Source: CAWFXC01 sp963819735
GTDB taxonomy: Bacteria > Actinomycetota > Acidimicrobiia > IMCC26256 > DASPTH01
Direction: 5' to 3'
DNA: 64,000 nucleotides
Assembly (NCBI GenBank): GCA_963819735.1
Contig: CAWFXC010000005.1
Location: 434,001-498,000, forward strand
The notes under the pieces were generated by a model, which was not told where the DNA came from, ran no database searches, and saw only the letters and a list, made by a program, of their open reading frames with translations. Both the position numbers and the translations under genes were made by a program. Below are positions 1 through 7,910 of this stretch, piece by piece. Each line of letters opens with the position of its first letter. Positions within the stretch are counted from its first letter, which is position 1.

Positions 1-144
1 GATCCGGCCGTGTTCGCGTCTTACGGCATCGAACCGGTCGTGATCCAAGGCACGGGTCACTACCTGATGCTCGAGCAACCCGATGCCTTCAACGCGGCAC
101 TGGAGGGTGCGCTGACGCGCTCGACGCGAACTGGCGACCCGTAG
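1..144 (+). CDS. Alpha/beta hydrolase, C-terminal fragment
   Basis: The reading frame is open from the first base and stops at 142-144, giving the last 47 residues of a protein whose start lies outside the window. The fragment contains a G-T-G-H-Y-L-M-L-E-Q-P stretch, which is the usual surroundings of the catalytic histidine near the C-terminus of alpha/beta hydrolases: the His follows the last core strand and is followed by a (x)E(x)P/F helix start. The nucleophile and acid residues are not visible, so substrate and subfamily cannot be assigned. The 97 bases that follow, up to the next gene, hold nothing I recognise. Confidence 0.6.
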   Translation, partial: DPAVFASYGIEPVVIQGTGHYLMLEQPDAFNAALEGALTRSTRTGDP

Positions 145-241
145 AGCGCATCCCGTCGTCCCGAGTGGCGTAAGGTCCAGGGAACTCCATCATTCAGGCC
201 GAGGGTGCTCCTTGCCGTTGGCGTTCACGGAAGAGATCACC

Positions 242-517
242 ATGCCTTTGCGTCGCAGACCGGTCGCTCGTTTGGCCACCACCGCCGTTGTGGCCGGCAC
301 CGCCGCCCACATGGGGGCAGCCTCAGCCCAGCGGAGCGCGGCCGCCCAAGCCCCGCCGGCACCGGTCGAAGCGGAAGCTCCCGTTGCTCCCGCTGCTCCC
401 GAGTCCGACGCGGACGCGCAGATCGAAGAGATCAAGAAGCTGGGTGCGCTGAAGGATCAGGGCCTGCTCACCGACGAAGAGTTCGCGGCCAAGAAGGCAC
501 AGATCCTCGGGATCTGA
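242..517 (+). CDS. Small SHOCT-domain protein
   Basis: About 91 residues. The start at 242 is preferred over an in-frame ATG at 212 because a GGAAGAG ribosome-binding sequence sits about 8 bases upstream. The N-terminus is Arg-rich, followed by a weakly hydrophobic Ala/Val/Thr segment (possible membrane anchor or signal), then an Ala/Pro-rich linker. The C-terminal 30 residues (I-E-E-I-K-K-L... L-L-T-D-E-E-F... K) match the SHOCT motif, a short oligomerisation or targeting helix pair found at the ends of bacterial membrane proteins. A second SHOCT protein lies at 38216-38614. Role unknown. Confidence 0.7.
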   Translation: MPLRRRPVARLATTAVVAGTAAHMGAASAQRSAAAQAPPAPVEAEAPVAPAAPESDADAQIEEIKKLGALKDQGLLTDEEFAAKKAQILGI

Positions 518-541
518 GCCGATCCCCACGACGATCCACGC

Positions 542-1762
542 TCACGTGACCGAAGGTGCGGGCGTGAACTCGATCGGGACCTGGTCGTAGCCGCGCGCGA
601 ACGTCGACGGGATGATGTGAGGCTCGGGTTCGTCGGCGAGGCGCCAGTCGGGGATGCGGCGCAGCAGCTCCTCGAACATCACCCTGACTTCGAGGCGGGC
701 GAACGACGCACCGAGGCAGAAGTGCGTGCCGATGCCGAACGACAGCTGCTGTTGCATATCGCGCGTGACGTCGAACACATCAGGGTCGACGAACTCTGCT
801 TCGTCACGGTTCGCGGAGGGGTACAGCAGGAGCACCTCGTCGCCCGCGTGCATCTCTCGGCCGTGGAGCTCGTGGTCCTCGGTGACGGTGCGGCGCATGT
901 TGAGGATGGGGGACACCCAGCGGATGAACTCCTCGACCGCGGTGCGGGCGAGGACCTCGGGACGGTCGAGGAGGATCTGGCGCTGGTCGGGCCGGAGCGC
1001 GAGCTCGCGGATGATGGCACCGATCACGGTGCGGGTGGTCTCCGCCCCGCCGTCGAGCACGAGGATGCACTCGGCGAGGATCTCGGCGTCGGTCCACGGC
1101 CGACCTTCGGGGTAGCGCTCGGCCTGGACCCACGCCGAGATGAGGTCTTCGCGCGGGTTGGCCCGCCGGTCGTTGATGATGGCCACCGTCGTCGCGGCGA
1201 AGTCGACCATGGACTCGGCGAGCAACGGGTGGTCGTGACGCATCGCGCCGTCGACGGGGGACGTCTGCCCACCGACGAACATGGTCGCCTCGGACCAGAA
1301 CCGCACCTTCTCCCAGTGTTCGGGCGCGTAGCCGAGGCGACGCCCGATCATGATCGCGGGGAGACGCGACGCGATGGCCTCCACCGCATCGCACCGGCCG
1401 AGCGGCGCCACCGCGTCGATGATGCCGGTGACGACCTCACGCACTTCGTCCTCCTGGGTGACCACCGCCCGCGGGGTGAAGCGGCGGTGGATCAGCGCGC
1501 GGTGGTGCTGGTGCACCGGGTCGTCGGCATTGATCATCGACGGGTCGTCGGACTGATCGATGCGCGGCCGCGACCCGGGGACGGAGGTGTACGTCTGTGG
1601 GTGCTTCTCGACGTACATCACGTCCTCGAAGCGGGTGATGCCCCAGATGTGCTGCGTGTCGTCCCAGAACACGGGCTCGTGGGTGCGCATCCAGCGGTAG
1701 GGCTCCCACGGGTCGACGTAGAACTCGGGGTCGAGCAGATTGATGTACGGACGCTCGGGCAT
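542..1762 (-). CDS. Cytochrome P450
   Basis: 406 residues, a normal length for a soluble bacterial P450. The start at 1762 is chosen because AAGGAGGA lies 5 bases upstream; the frame stays open further but lacks sense. Signatures: I-helix oxygen-binding G-G-A-E-T-T near residue 237, K-helix E-F-I-R near 277, and the haem loop F-G-I-G-T-H-F-C-L-G with the proximal Cys near 348. P450s of this type hydroxylate lipids, terpenoids or steroids using ferredoxin and a reductase; neither redox partner is in the window. It is the last gene of a minus-strand cluster with SnoaL-like, GntR and NIPSNAP-like genes, 139 bases after the SnoaL gene. Substrate unknown. Confidence 0.95.
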   Translation of the reverse strand: MPERPYINLLDPEFYVDPWEPYRWMRTHEPVFWDDTQHIWGITRFEDVMYVEKHPQTYTSVPGSRPRIDQSDDPSMINADDPVHQHHRALIHRRFTPRAVVTQEDEVREVVTGIIDAVAPLGRCDAVEAIASRLPAIMIGRRLGYAPEHWEKVRFWSEATMFVGGQTSPVDGAMRHDHPLLAESMVDFAATTVAIINDRRANPREDLISAWVQAERYPEGRPWTDAEILAECILVLDGGAETTRTVIGAIIRELALRPDQRQILLDRPEVLARTAVEEFIRWVSPILNMRRTVTEDHELHGREMHAGDEVLLLYPSANRDEAEFVDPDVFDVTRDMQQQLSFGIGTHFCLGASFARLEVRVMFEELLRRIPDWRLADEPEPHIIPSTFARGYDQVPIEFTPAPSVT

Positions 1763-1901
1763 CCGTCCTCCTTGGGCTCGGGCGTCTCGGCTCACACGCC
1801 GATCGGGGGTGGTGGGTCTGCGAGCCCCAGTCTCGTGCACTGCAGCCTCGAGCACACGCCCACGACGAACCCGAGCTGGGTGCTTCGCCGCGGTCCGGCT
1901 G

Positions 1902-2336
1902 TTACGGGTGGGGTCCGAGGCGGACCCGAGCGGTGCCGTCGGTCGTGTTCTGGGCGACGAGTTCGAACGCGCGGGACGCGAACCGCCAGGTGGTGTCGGA
2001 TTCCAGGCGCAGTTCGTCGTGGTACACGCCGATGAGCTCGCTTCGGGTGCCGTCCGGGCGCCACTGCGATTCGCGCACCTGCCATTCCGCGCGCACCTGT
2101 CGGCCGTCGATGTCGTGGACCTGCCCGTTGAGGATCTCTTGGACGCAGAGTGGGTACTCGCCGCGGATGCGAGCAAAGGTGCGGGCGATCTCGGCGCGCC
2201 CCGAGATGGTTCCTTCACCGGGTATCGACCACGTCGCGTCGGAGGTCCAGGTGCCGGCGAAGCCGTCGACGTCGACGCGGAGGACCGCGTCGCAGTAGCG
2301 CCCGACCAGGTTGTAGGCGTGCTCGAAGGTGCTCAT
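1902..2336 (-). CDS. SnoaL-like / NTF2-fold protein
   Basis: 144 residues with the pattern of the SnoaL-like family: N-terminal helix (...LVGRYCDAVL), a W-T-S-D-A-T-W strand, then the G-R-A-E-I-A-R helix and C-terminal strands rich in Arg, Trp and Glu. Members of this cone-shaped fold act as small isomerases, hydratases or binding proteins in aromatic, polyketide and steroid metabolism. The ATG at 2336 overlaps the stop of the upstream GntR gene by 4 bases (ATGA), so the two are probably translationally coupled. Its position before a P450 suggests a role in the same pathway. No specific substrate can be read from the sequence. Confidence 0.8.
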   Translation of the reverse strand: MSTFEHAYNLVGRYCDAVLRVDVDGFAGTWTSDATWSIPGEGTISGRAEIARTFARIRGEYPLCVQEILNGQVHDIDGRQVRAEWQVRESQWRPDGTRSELIGVYHDELRLESDTTWRFASRAFELVAQNTTDGTARVRLGPHP

Positions 2337-3040
2337 GAACGCGGCATCCAGTTGTGCACCGCGACCAGATGGGACCGCATGCGGCGGGTGGCCGCTTCGA
2401 CATCGCGGTCGAGGATCGCCTTGGTGATCGCGGCATGCGCCCGGTGGGATGCGCGCATGTGGTCGTCGAGTGCCGGCGCGAGGCGTTGCAGCTCGGGTCG
2501 CGAGTACTCATCGCTGAGCGAGATCAAAACGTCGAGAAAGAGCGCGAGCGGGCGGTTGCCCGACAGCTCGGCGATGGCGGTGTGCAGCGCGGTGGTGTGG
2601 CCGGGTACGTCTTCGGTGACGTCCCCGCCTTCCGCCGCGAGGACGGTGCGCAGCCGCTGCGCGCCGCCATCGTCGAGACGCGTGATGGTTCGTTCGAGGA
2701 TGCCGAGCTCGAGTTCGATCCGTGCCTCGTAGAGCTCGTCGACTTCCACTCCGGCGTAGCGGAGGTGGACTGCTGCGGCCTGCGCGACGGCGCGCGACTG
2801 CGGCGCGGTCACGACCAGGCCGCCGCGTCGTCCCTCCCGCATCCGAGCCGAGCCCAGGTGCTCGAGAATGCGGACCGCTTCTCGGAACGAGTTGCGGCTC
2901 ACCTCGTAGCGTTCCATCAGCTCGGGTTCGGTCCCCAGGAGCTCACCGACCGGCCAGCCGGCGGATGCGATGTCGTCGACGACGCGTCGAGCGAGCCGTT
3001 CGCCGACCTTCTCCGGCGCGAGAGCGGGCGCGTCGATCAT
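2333..3040 (-). CDS. GntR-family (FadR-type) transcriptional regulator
   Basis: 235 residues. The N-terminal winged helix-turn-helix spans about residues 8-75 (E-P-E-L-M-E-R-Y-E-V-S-R-N-S-F-R-E-A recognition region, then L-E-H-L-G and the R-R-G-G-L-V-V wing). The remainder is a helical FCD-like effector domain. In the FadR subgroup such domains bind small carboxylates or acyl-CoAs and often contain a metal site. The ATG at 3040 overlaps the preceding gene by 4 bases, and its own end overlaps the SnoaL gene by 4, placing it in the middle of a four-gene operon it may control. A longer in-frame extension to 3163 is an antisense artefact. Confidence 0.9.
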   Translation of the reverse strand: MIDAPALAPEKVGERLARRVVDDIASAGWPVGELLGTEPELMERYEVSRNSFREAVRILEHLGSARMREGRRGGLVVTAPQSRAVAQAAAVHLRYAGVEVDELYEARIELELGILERTITRLDDGGAQRLRTVLAAEGGDVTEDVPGHTTALHTAIAELSGNRPLALFLDVLISLSDEYSRPELQRLAPALDDHMRASHRAHAAITKAILDRDVEAATRRMRSHLVAVHNWMPRS

Positions 3041-3798
3041 CGGGCGAGCCACTGCTCCAGGGTCGCGTCCTCCCAGTCGTCGGGGCCGTAGACGGTCTTG
3101 GGGAGGGGCGTCATGATGTGCGTGGCGCCGCCGAGGGTGTAGCCGGCGGAGCGACGTTCCCATTCGCTGATCCGATCGTCATGCTCACCTTCCTCACTGA
3201 GGCCCCGCGTCGTGTCGCGGCTGGCCAGGAATTGCGTGCGCGACGCGATGTCGGTCGCCCAGACCATGACGACCTCGTGGGGGTTCTCCACCACCTCGTA
3301 GATGCCGGTCGGTTCGTGCCCGTAGTCGCGCATCATCGGCACGCGTTCCTCCGCGACGTGGTCGAGAAACTCGAGCGCGCTCCCGGCTCGGACCTGCAGG
3401 ATCTCGTTGACGAACAACGTGCCCTTGACGCCTCGTGCGCGTAGATCCTCGGTGTTCGGGCTCCCGGGGACTCCGGCGCAGAGCCGGTCGAAGCCGCCGG
3501 TGCGCCACTGCGCCGCCTTGTCCCACCACTCCCCGTAGAAGGCTCGGCGTCGCTTCAGGTTCAGCCGGTCGACGTTCTTCGCCCACCCCGTCCAGCCCTC
3601 CGCGCCGACATCCCAGATGTTGATCACCTGCGGCCACCGGCCCCCGCCGAACGCGCAGACGTAGAACGAGCCCTGGAGCTTGTCCATCTCGGGCATGTCC
3701 TGGACCGGGTCCTTCCACAGGTGCTCCATGTACTCGTACTGGCCCTGGCCGACGATGTCGATCACCTCGTAGAGATACAGGTCTCGTTGCGCGCCCAT
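3037..3798 (-). CDS. NIPSNAP-like protein with two tandem ferredoxin-fold modules
   Basis: 253 residues; the start at 3798 has GAGAGGAG six bases upstream. I do not recognise a precise family. The sequence reads as two similar halves: residues about 5-80 (L-Y-L-Y-E-V... Q-Y-E-Y-M-E... V-I-N-I-W-D-V) and about 135-205 (L-F-V-N-E-I-L-Q-V... A-L-E-F-L-D... V-V-M-V-W-A-T-D). Each has the strand-helix-strand pattern of NIPSNAP/EthD dimeric alpha-beta-barrel proteins. It is the first gene of the GntR-SnoaL-P450 operon and is divergent from an esterase. A role as a small oxygenase or binding protein is inference only. Confidence 0.6.
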   Translation of the reverse strand: MGAQRDLYLYEVIDIVGQGQYEYMEHLWKDPVQDMPEMDKLQGSFYVCAFGGGRWPQVINIWDVGAEGWTGWAKNVDRLNLKRRRAFYGEWWDKAAQWRTGGFDRLCAGVPGSPNTEDLRARGVKGTLFVNEILQVRAGSALEFLDHVAEERVPMMRDYGHEPTGIYEVVENPHEVVMVWATDIASRTQFLASRDTTRGLSEEGEHDDRISEWERRSAGYTLGGATHIMTPLPKTVYGPDDWEDATLEQWLAR

Positions 3799-3907
3799 GA
3801 CGACTCCTCTCGTTTCCGCACTCGTGCGGCGTCTTCTACGGACCAGGCAGATAAATAGGGTACTAGTTCTGCCCTCAGGCCGCGGTGGCCGAGATTCATA
3901 CACGTGT

Positions 3908-3913
3908 TGTAAT
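3908..3913 (+). promoter_or_regulatory. Putative -10 box of a leaderless esterase gene
   Basis: TGTAAT lies 8 bases before the ATG at 3922, with no Shine-Dalgarno sequence between. This is the geometry expected when transcription begins at the start codon. An ACACGTGT palindrome (3900-3907) touches it and could be a regulator site. The rest of the 123-base divergent gap (3799-3921) contains an A+T-rich patch (gataaata, about 3850) that could serve the minus-strand operon. Confidence 0.4.
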
Positions 3914-3921
3914 CTTCGCGC

Positions 3922-4896
3922 ATGACGGCCGAGGGGGTACTGCGCACCACGGGCGCCATCCCCGTGCCGCAGTCGGTCAGCGCCCACGCGCAAGCGGTGC
4001 TGGCCGCCGCCGGCGGGATGGTGCAGCGCGGTGATGCGCCGAACCCGCCCCGCGACGATCTCGACGCGTGGAAGGCGCACATCGCCACCATGGAGCGCGC
4101 GTTGTGCGCGGCGATGGAGCGACGCAACGGCGCCAGCACCACGACGGTCGAGTCCATCACCGTCGCTGGCGTGCCCGTGTTCGACCTCGTGCCGGACGGA
4201 GCCGGCACCGGGCCCGACGCGCCGATCTACCTGGACCTTCACGGCGGGGCGTTCATCGCCGGTGGCGGCGACTCGTGTCGCGCGATGGCGATCGGGGCCA
4301 CCGATCGAGTTCGCATGCACGTATGGTCCCCCGACTACCGCATGCCGCCCGACCATCCGTTCCCCGCCTCGCTCGACGACTGTCTCGCGGTGTACCGCGC
4401 GCTACTCGAGCAGTGGCCCGCGGCGCGGGTCGTCGTCGGCGGCGCGTCGGCCGGTGGCAACCTCGCGGCCGCGCTCCTGTTGCGCGCCCGGGAAGCAGGC
4501 CTTCCGTTCCCTGCCGCCCTCGTGCTGCTCTCGCCGGCGTCGGACCTCACCGAGTCGGGCGACACGTTCCAGACCAACTTCGGCATCGACACCGTGCTCA
4601 CCCGCCGGGTCGACGACCTGATCTGGCTCTACGCGCGCGACCACGATCTCGCCGACCCTCTGATCTCGCCGCTCTTCGGCGATCTCGCGTGGTTCCCGCC
4701 CACGTTCCTCCAGAGTGGAACGCGCGATCTCTTGCTGTCGAACACGGTGCGCATGCACCGCAAACTCCGGGCCGCCGGAGTCGAGGCCGATCTCCACGTG
4801 TTCGAAGCGATGCCGCACGGCGGGTTCTGGGGCGCGCCGGAAGATCTCGAGATGGCCGAAGAACTGCGGCGGTTCCTCGCCGCGCACGTGCACTGA
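3922..4896 (+). CDS. HSL/GDXG-family carboxylesterase
   Basis: 324 residues. Hormone-sensitive-lipase-family hydrolase of the alpha/beta fold. The oxyanion-hole H-G-G-A motif is near residue 106, the nucleophile elbow G-A-S-A-G-G near 175, an acid in S-G-T-R-D near 268, and the catalytic His in M-P-H-G-G-F near 298. Such enzymes hydrolyse short- or medium-chain esters, in the cytoplasm when no signal peptide is present, as here. A close paralogue of similar length lies at 6903-7889. The pair brackets a substrate-binding protein gene and a TetR gene, suggesting duplication of an esterase-transport unit. The start lacks an RBS and looks leaderless. Confidence 0.9.
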   Translation: MTAEGVLRTTGAIPVPQSVSAHAQAVLAAAGGMVQRGDAPNPPRDDLDAWKAHIATMERALCAAMERRNGASTTTVESITVAGVPVFDLVPDGAGTGPDAPIYLDLHGGAFIAGGGDSCRAMAIGATDRVRMHVWSPDYRMPPDHPFPASLDDCLAVYRALLEQWPAARVVVGGASAGGNLAAALLLRAREAGLPFPAALVLLSPASDLTESGDTFQTNFGIDTVLTRRVDDLIWLYARDHDLADPLISPLFGDLAWFPPTFLQSGTRDLLLSNTVRMHRKLRAAGVEADLHVFEAMPHGGFWGAPEDLEMAEELRRFLAAHVH

Positions 4897-4919
4897 TCGA
4901 AGCACACATCGGGGGAGTG

Positions 4920-6179
4920 ATGAGGAAGCAGTCGTCGAAGAAGTGGGCCGTTGCCGCGCTCGCCGTCGTAGCCGGAGTGGTGGGTGCGTTGCTCATCCCG
5001 GCGGTCGGGCCGGCCGGTGCCGCGCAGAAGGTGCGCGGTATCGAGGGGAACACGATCGTCGTGGGTGGCCTGGCGAACGTCGCGAGCTTCGCCGACGCGG
5101 CGGTTGGCGCGCAGGCCCGGTTCACCCGCGCCAACAAGACCAACGAGGTCAAGCCGTTCACGTTCAAATTCGTCGGCCTCGCCGACGACAAGAACGACCC
5201 TGCCACCGCGCTGTCGGAGACCCGGCGACTCGTCACGCAGGAAGACATCTTCGCGTTGGTGCCCGACGATTCGATCGCCACACCGACCGACTATCTGACC
5301 CCGCAGAAGGTGCCGTGGTTCGGCGCGGGCTACGACAGCACCTATTGCAGCGAAGGCCCGCCCGTGTGGGGCTTCGGGGTGAACGGTTGCTTGTTGCCGC
5401 CCGACCCGACCCGGCTCCCGAACCAGAGTGCCACGCAACTGAAAGCCGAATTGGCCAAGAAGGGGATCACCAAGCCGACGATCGCGTTCATCGCGGCGGA
5501 TTCGCAGTCGGGGAAGACCGGGATGCGGCTCACCGCTTCGACCTACGCGGGCGCGGGTTGGAACGTCGTCTACGCCAAGGCCCTGGTGCCGGCGCCGCCG
5601 GCGGTGGTCGGCGACTACTCGCCCTACGCGCAGGCGCTCCTCACCTCGAACAACGGCAAGCAACCCGACGTGATCACGTCGAGCGTCGCGCCGTCAGGAT
5701 CGCTGGCGCTGTTCAACCTCCTGAAGTCGAGCGGGTTCACCGGCTCGTTGTTGTCGCCCTTCTACTCGAATGCCCTCCTCAAAGTGCTGACTGGCGCGTA
5801 CGTGACCACGACGTACGCTCCCTTCGAATCGCAGTCGAAGAACATGGATCAGATGAAGGCTGACATCCAGGCGGTGAAACCGGGCGCGAGCTACTCGGTA
5901 GCAATCGCTGGCGGGTATCTGGCCGCCGACATGTTCATCCAAGCGCTCAAGCACGCCGGGAAGAATCCCACTCCCCAGAGTGTGCAGAAGGCCGCAGCCA
6001 AGATGACCTACCAGCTGCCGGGCGTCGTCGGGCCGGTGAAGTATCCACAGTCGTTCAAGTTCGGGCTGCCGAGCTGCTCGTCACTGTTGACCGATCCCGA
6101 CGGCACCGGGTTCACGATCCTCGCGCCGTACAGCTGCACCACGAAGACCTACCCGATCCTGAAGAAGTTCTCCGGGTAG
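4920..6179 (+). CDS. ABC transporter substrate-binding protein, LivK-like
   Basis: 419 residues; ATG at 4920 after GGGGGAG (4911-4917). A Lys-rich N-terminus plus a hydrophobic segment ending A-G-A-A forms a signal peptide of about 35 residues, so the mature protein is exported. The body is a Peripla_BP_6-type ligand-binding protein: F-A-D-D/L-A-D-D-K-N-D-P-A-T-A, L-V-T-Q-E-D, and a C-terminal Q-S-V-Q-K-A-A. This family binds amino acids, amides, aromatic acids or urea. No permease or ATPase genes are nearby, so partners are unlinked or the protein has another role. It starts 23 bases after the esterase gene and resembles the protein at 9693-10955. Confidence 0.9.
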   Translation: MRKQSSKKWAVAALAVVAGVVGALLIPAVGPAGAAQKVRGIEGNTIVVGGLANVASFADAAVGAQARFTRANKTNEVKPFTFKFVGLADDKNDPATALSETRRLVTQEDIFALVPDDSIATPTDYLTPQKVPWFGAGYDSTYCSEGPPVWGFGVNGCLLPPDPTRLPNQSATQLKAELAKKGITKPTIAFIAADSQSGKTGMRLTASTYAGAGWNVVYAKALVPAPPAVVGDYSPYAQALLTSNNGKQPDVITSSVAPSGSLALFNLLKSSGFTGSLLSPFYSNALLKVLTGAYVTTTYAPFESQSKNMDQMKADIQAVKPGASYSVAIAGGYLAADMFIQALKHAGKNPTPQSVQKAAAKMTYQLPGVVGPVKYPQSFKFGLPSCSSLLTDPDGTGFTILAPYSCTTKTYPILKKFSG

Positions 6180-6186
6180 GCGGCCG

Positions 6187-6861
6187 GTGAACACCCGCGT
6201 CCGCTCCACGGCCGGTCGGGAGACCGCCGAGCTGTTGATGGTTACTGCGGAACGTCTCTTCGGCGAGTACGGCATCGACGCAGTGTCGCTGCGCCAGATT
6301 GCCGACGCGGCCGGGCAGCGCAACCCCGCGGTCGTGCAGTACCACTTCGGTTCGCGCGACGGGCTCCTGCGCGCCATCGTGCAATTCCGCGCGCAACCGG
6401 CGAACAAACCGCGCGACGAGATGCTCGACGAGCTCGAGCAGTCGGGGGGAGTCGACGATCTCCCGGCACTGCTCGCGGCCGCAGTGGTGCCGTTGCTCGA
6501 GGTCCAGCCGCCCGACTCCCACTACCTCCGTTTCGTGGCGCGTTCGCACGCGAACGCGACGCTCGCGCCGATCTACGGGGAAGTCGCCGGCGGCTTCGAC
6601 AGCGTGCAGCGCATCAGTCGCTACGTGACCCGTGCGCTGGCCGACCTTCCGGGGCCGTTGGCCGCGGCGCGCGTCTCGCTCGCGTTCGACCTGCTCCTGC
6701 AGTCGATCGCGAACTATCAGCAACAGGTCGAGGAAGGTCATCCGCCGCCGCTCCCGTTCGACCTCTTTCTCGACGATCTGCTCTCGGCGGTCGCGGGGTT
6801 TCTCCGGGCGCCGGTCCCGCCCGACGCCAAGGCGCGGTTGCGCCGGGCGCGCGCGAAGTAG
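6187..6861 (+). CDS. TetR-family transcriptional regulator
   Basis: 224 residues. The N-terminal 50 residues hold the TetR DNA-binding domain: A-E-R-L-F-G-E-Y-G, then S-L-R-Q-I-A-D-A-A-G and V-Q-Y-H-F-G-S-R-D-G-L-L-R recognition and stabilising helices. The C-terminal part is an all-helical ligand-binding domain with no recognisable ligand signature. GTG start 7 bases after the binding-protein gene, so it is cotranscribed with the esterase and binding protein. It ends 41 bases before the second esterase. It probably controls this esterase/uptake block. Confidence 0.92.
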   Translation: MNTRVRSTAGRETAELLMVTAERLFGEYGIDAVSLRQIADAAGQRNPAVVQYHFGSRDGLLRAIVQFRAQPANKPRDEMLDELEQSGGVDDLPALLAAAVVPLLEVQPPDSHYLRFVARSHANATLAPIYGEVAGGFDSVQRISRYVTRALADLPGPLAAARVSLAFDLLLQSIANYQQQVEEGHPPPLPFDLFLDDLLSAVAGFLRAPVPPDAKARLRRARAK

Positions 6862-6902
6862 CAGTGTCGCAGTGGTCGTCGGCGGCGAAGGGGAGCAACG
6901 AG

Positions 6903-7889
6903 ATGACGGACACCGCGAAACCCGAAGCGATGCAGGTGACGAGGACCATCCCCGTCCCCACCTCGGTGAGCCCGGAGGCGCAGGCCGCACTCGCCGCCGG
7001 TGGGCTCATGCCGCGCCGAGGTGCGAGCCCGGCGCTCGACGACCACGACGGGTGGAAGGCGCAGATCGCCGCGACCGACGCCGGCATCCTCGCCATGATC
7101 GGGCCGCGCGCCGCCGATGCGGCAGTCGAGGTGGAATCGACCACGATCGGCGGCGTGCCGGTGTTCGTGCTCACGCCCCACGGCGTCGACGCCGGGCCGA
7201 GCGCGCCGGTGTACCTCGACATCCACGGCGGTGCGTTGATCGCCGGCGGCGGTGACGCGTGCCGCGCGATGGCGACCCAGTCGGCCGATCGCAGCCGCAT
7301 GCACATGTGGTCGGTCGACTATCGCATGCCGCCCGACCACCCGTACCCCGCCTCCCTCGACGACTGTCTCACCGTGTACCGCGTGTTGCTCGAGCACAAG
7401 GCACCGGAGCTCATCGCGGTGGGCGGCGCGTCGGCGGGTGGCAACCTCGCACCCGCGCTGATGCTGCGGGCGTTGGCCGAAGGCCTCCCCATGCCGGCGT
7501 GCCTCGTGCTCCTCACCCCCGAGGTCGACCTCACCGAATCGGGCGACACGTTCGAGACGAATGCCGGCGTCGACACCGTGTTGCCCAGCCGGCTCGGAGA
7601 GTCGATCGCGCTGTACGCGAACGGCCACGACCTCACCGATCCGCTGCTCTCGCCGTTGTTCGGTGAGCTCTCCCGGTTCCCGCCGACGTTTCTGCAGTCG
7701 GGCACCCGTGACCTGTTCCTCTCGAACACCGTGCGGATGCACCGGGCGTTGCGCAACGTGGGGGTCGACGCCGAGCTGCACGTGTTCGAAGCGATGCCCC
7801 ACGGCGGGTTCGGGGGCGCACCGGAAGACGCCGAGCTGGCCGCCGAACTCCGCCGGTTCCTCGCGCGGCACCTGGCGAAGACCGACTAG
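6903..7889 (+). CDS. HSL/GDXG-family carboxylesterase (paralogue)
   Basis: 328 residues. The start at 6903 is preferred over an in-frame ATG at 6864 because GGGGAG lies 7 bases upstream and the resulting N-terminus aligns with the paralogue at 3922. H-G-G-A is near residue 108, nucleophile G-A-S-A-G-G near 176, acid in S-G-T-R-D, catalytic His in M-P-H-G-G-F near 299. The two esterases share most motif blocks (P-D-Y/V-D-Y-R-M-P-P-D-H-P-type segment, D-L-T-E-S-G-D-T-F). The different C-terminal loops suggest related but not identical substrates. Converges on the propeller gene at 7911, with 21 bases between. Confidence 0.9.
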   Translation: MTDTAKPEAMQVTRTIPVPTSVSPEAQAALAAGGLMPRRGASPALDDHDGWKAQIAATDAGILAMIGPRAADAAVEVESTTIGGVPVFVLTPHGVDAGPSAPVYLDIHGGALIAGGGDACRAMATQSADRSRMHMWSVDYRMPPDHPYPASLDDCLTVYRVLLEHKAPELIAVGGASAGGNLAPALMLRALAEGLPMPACLVLLTPEVDLTESGDTFETNAGVDTVLPSRLGESIALYANGHDLTDPLLSPLFGELSRFPPTFLQSGTRDLFLSNTVRMHRALRNVGVDAELHVFEAMPHGGFGGAPEDAELAAELRRFLARHLAKTD

Positions 7890-7910
7890 CCCGTCGCCGA
7901 TCATCGGGTT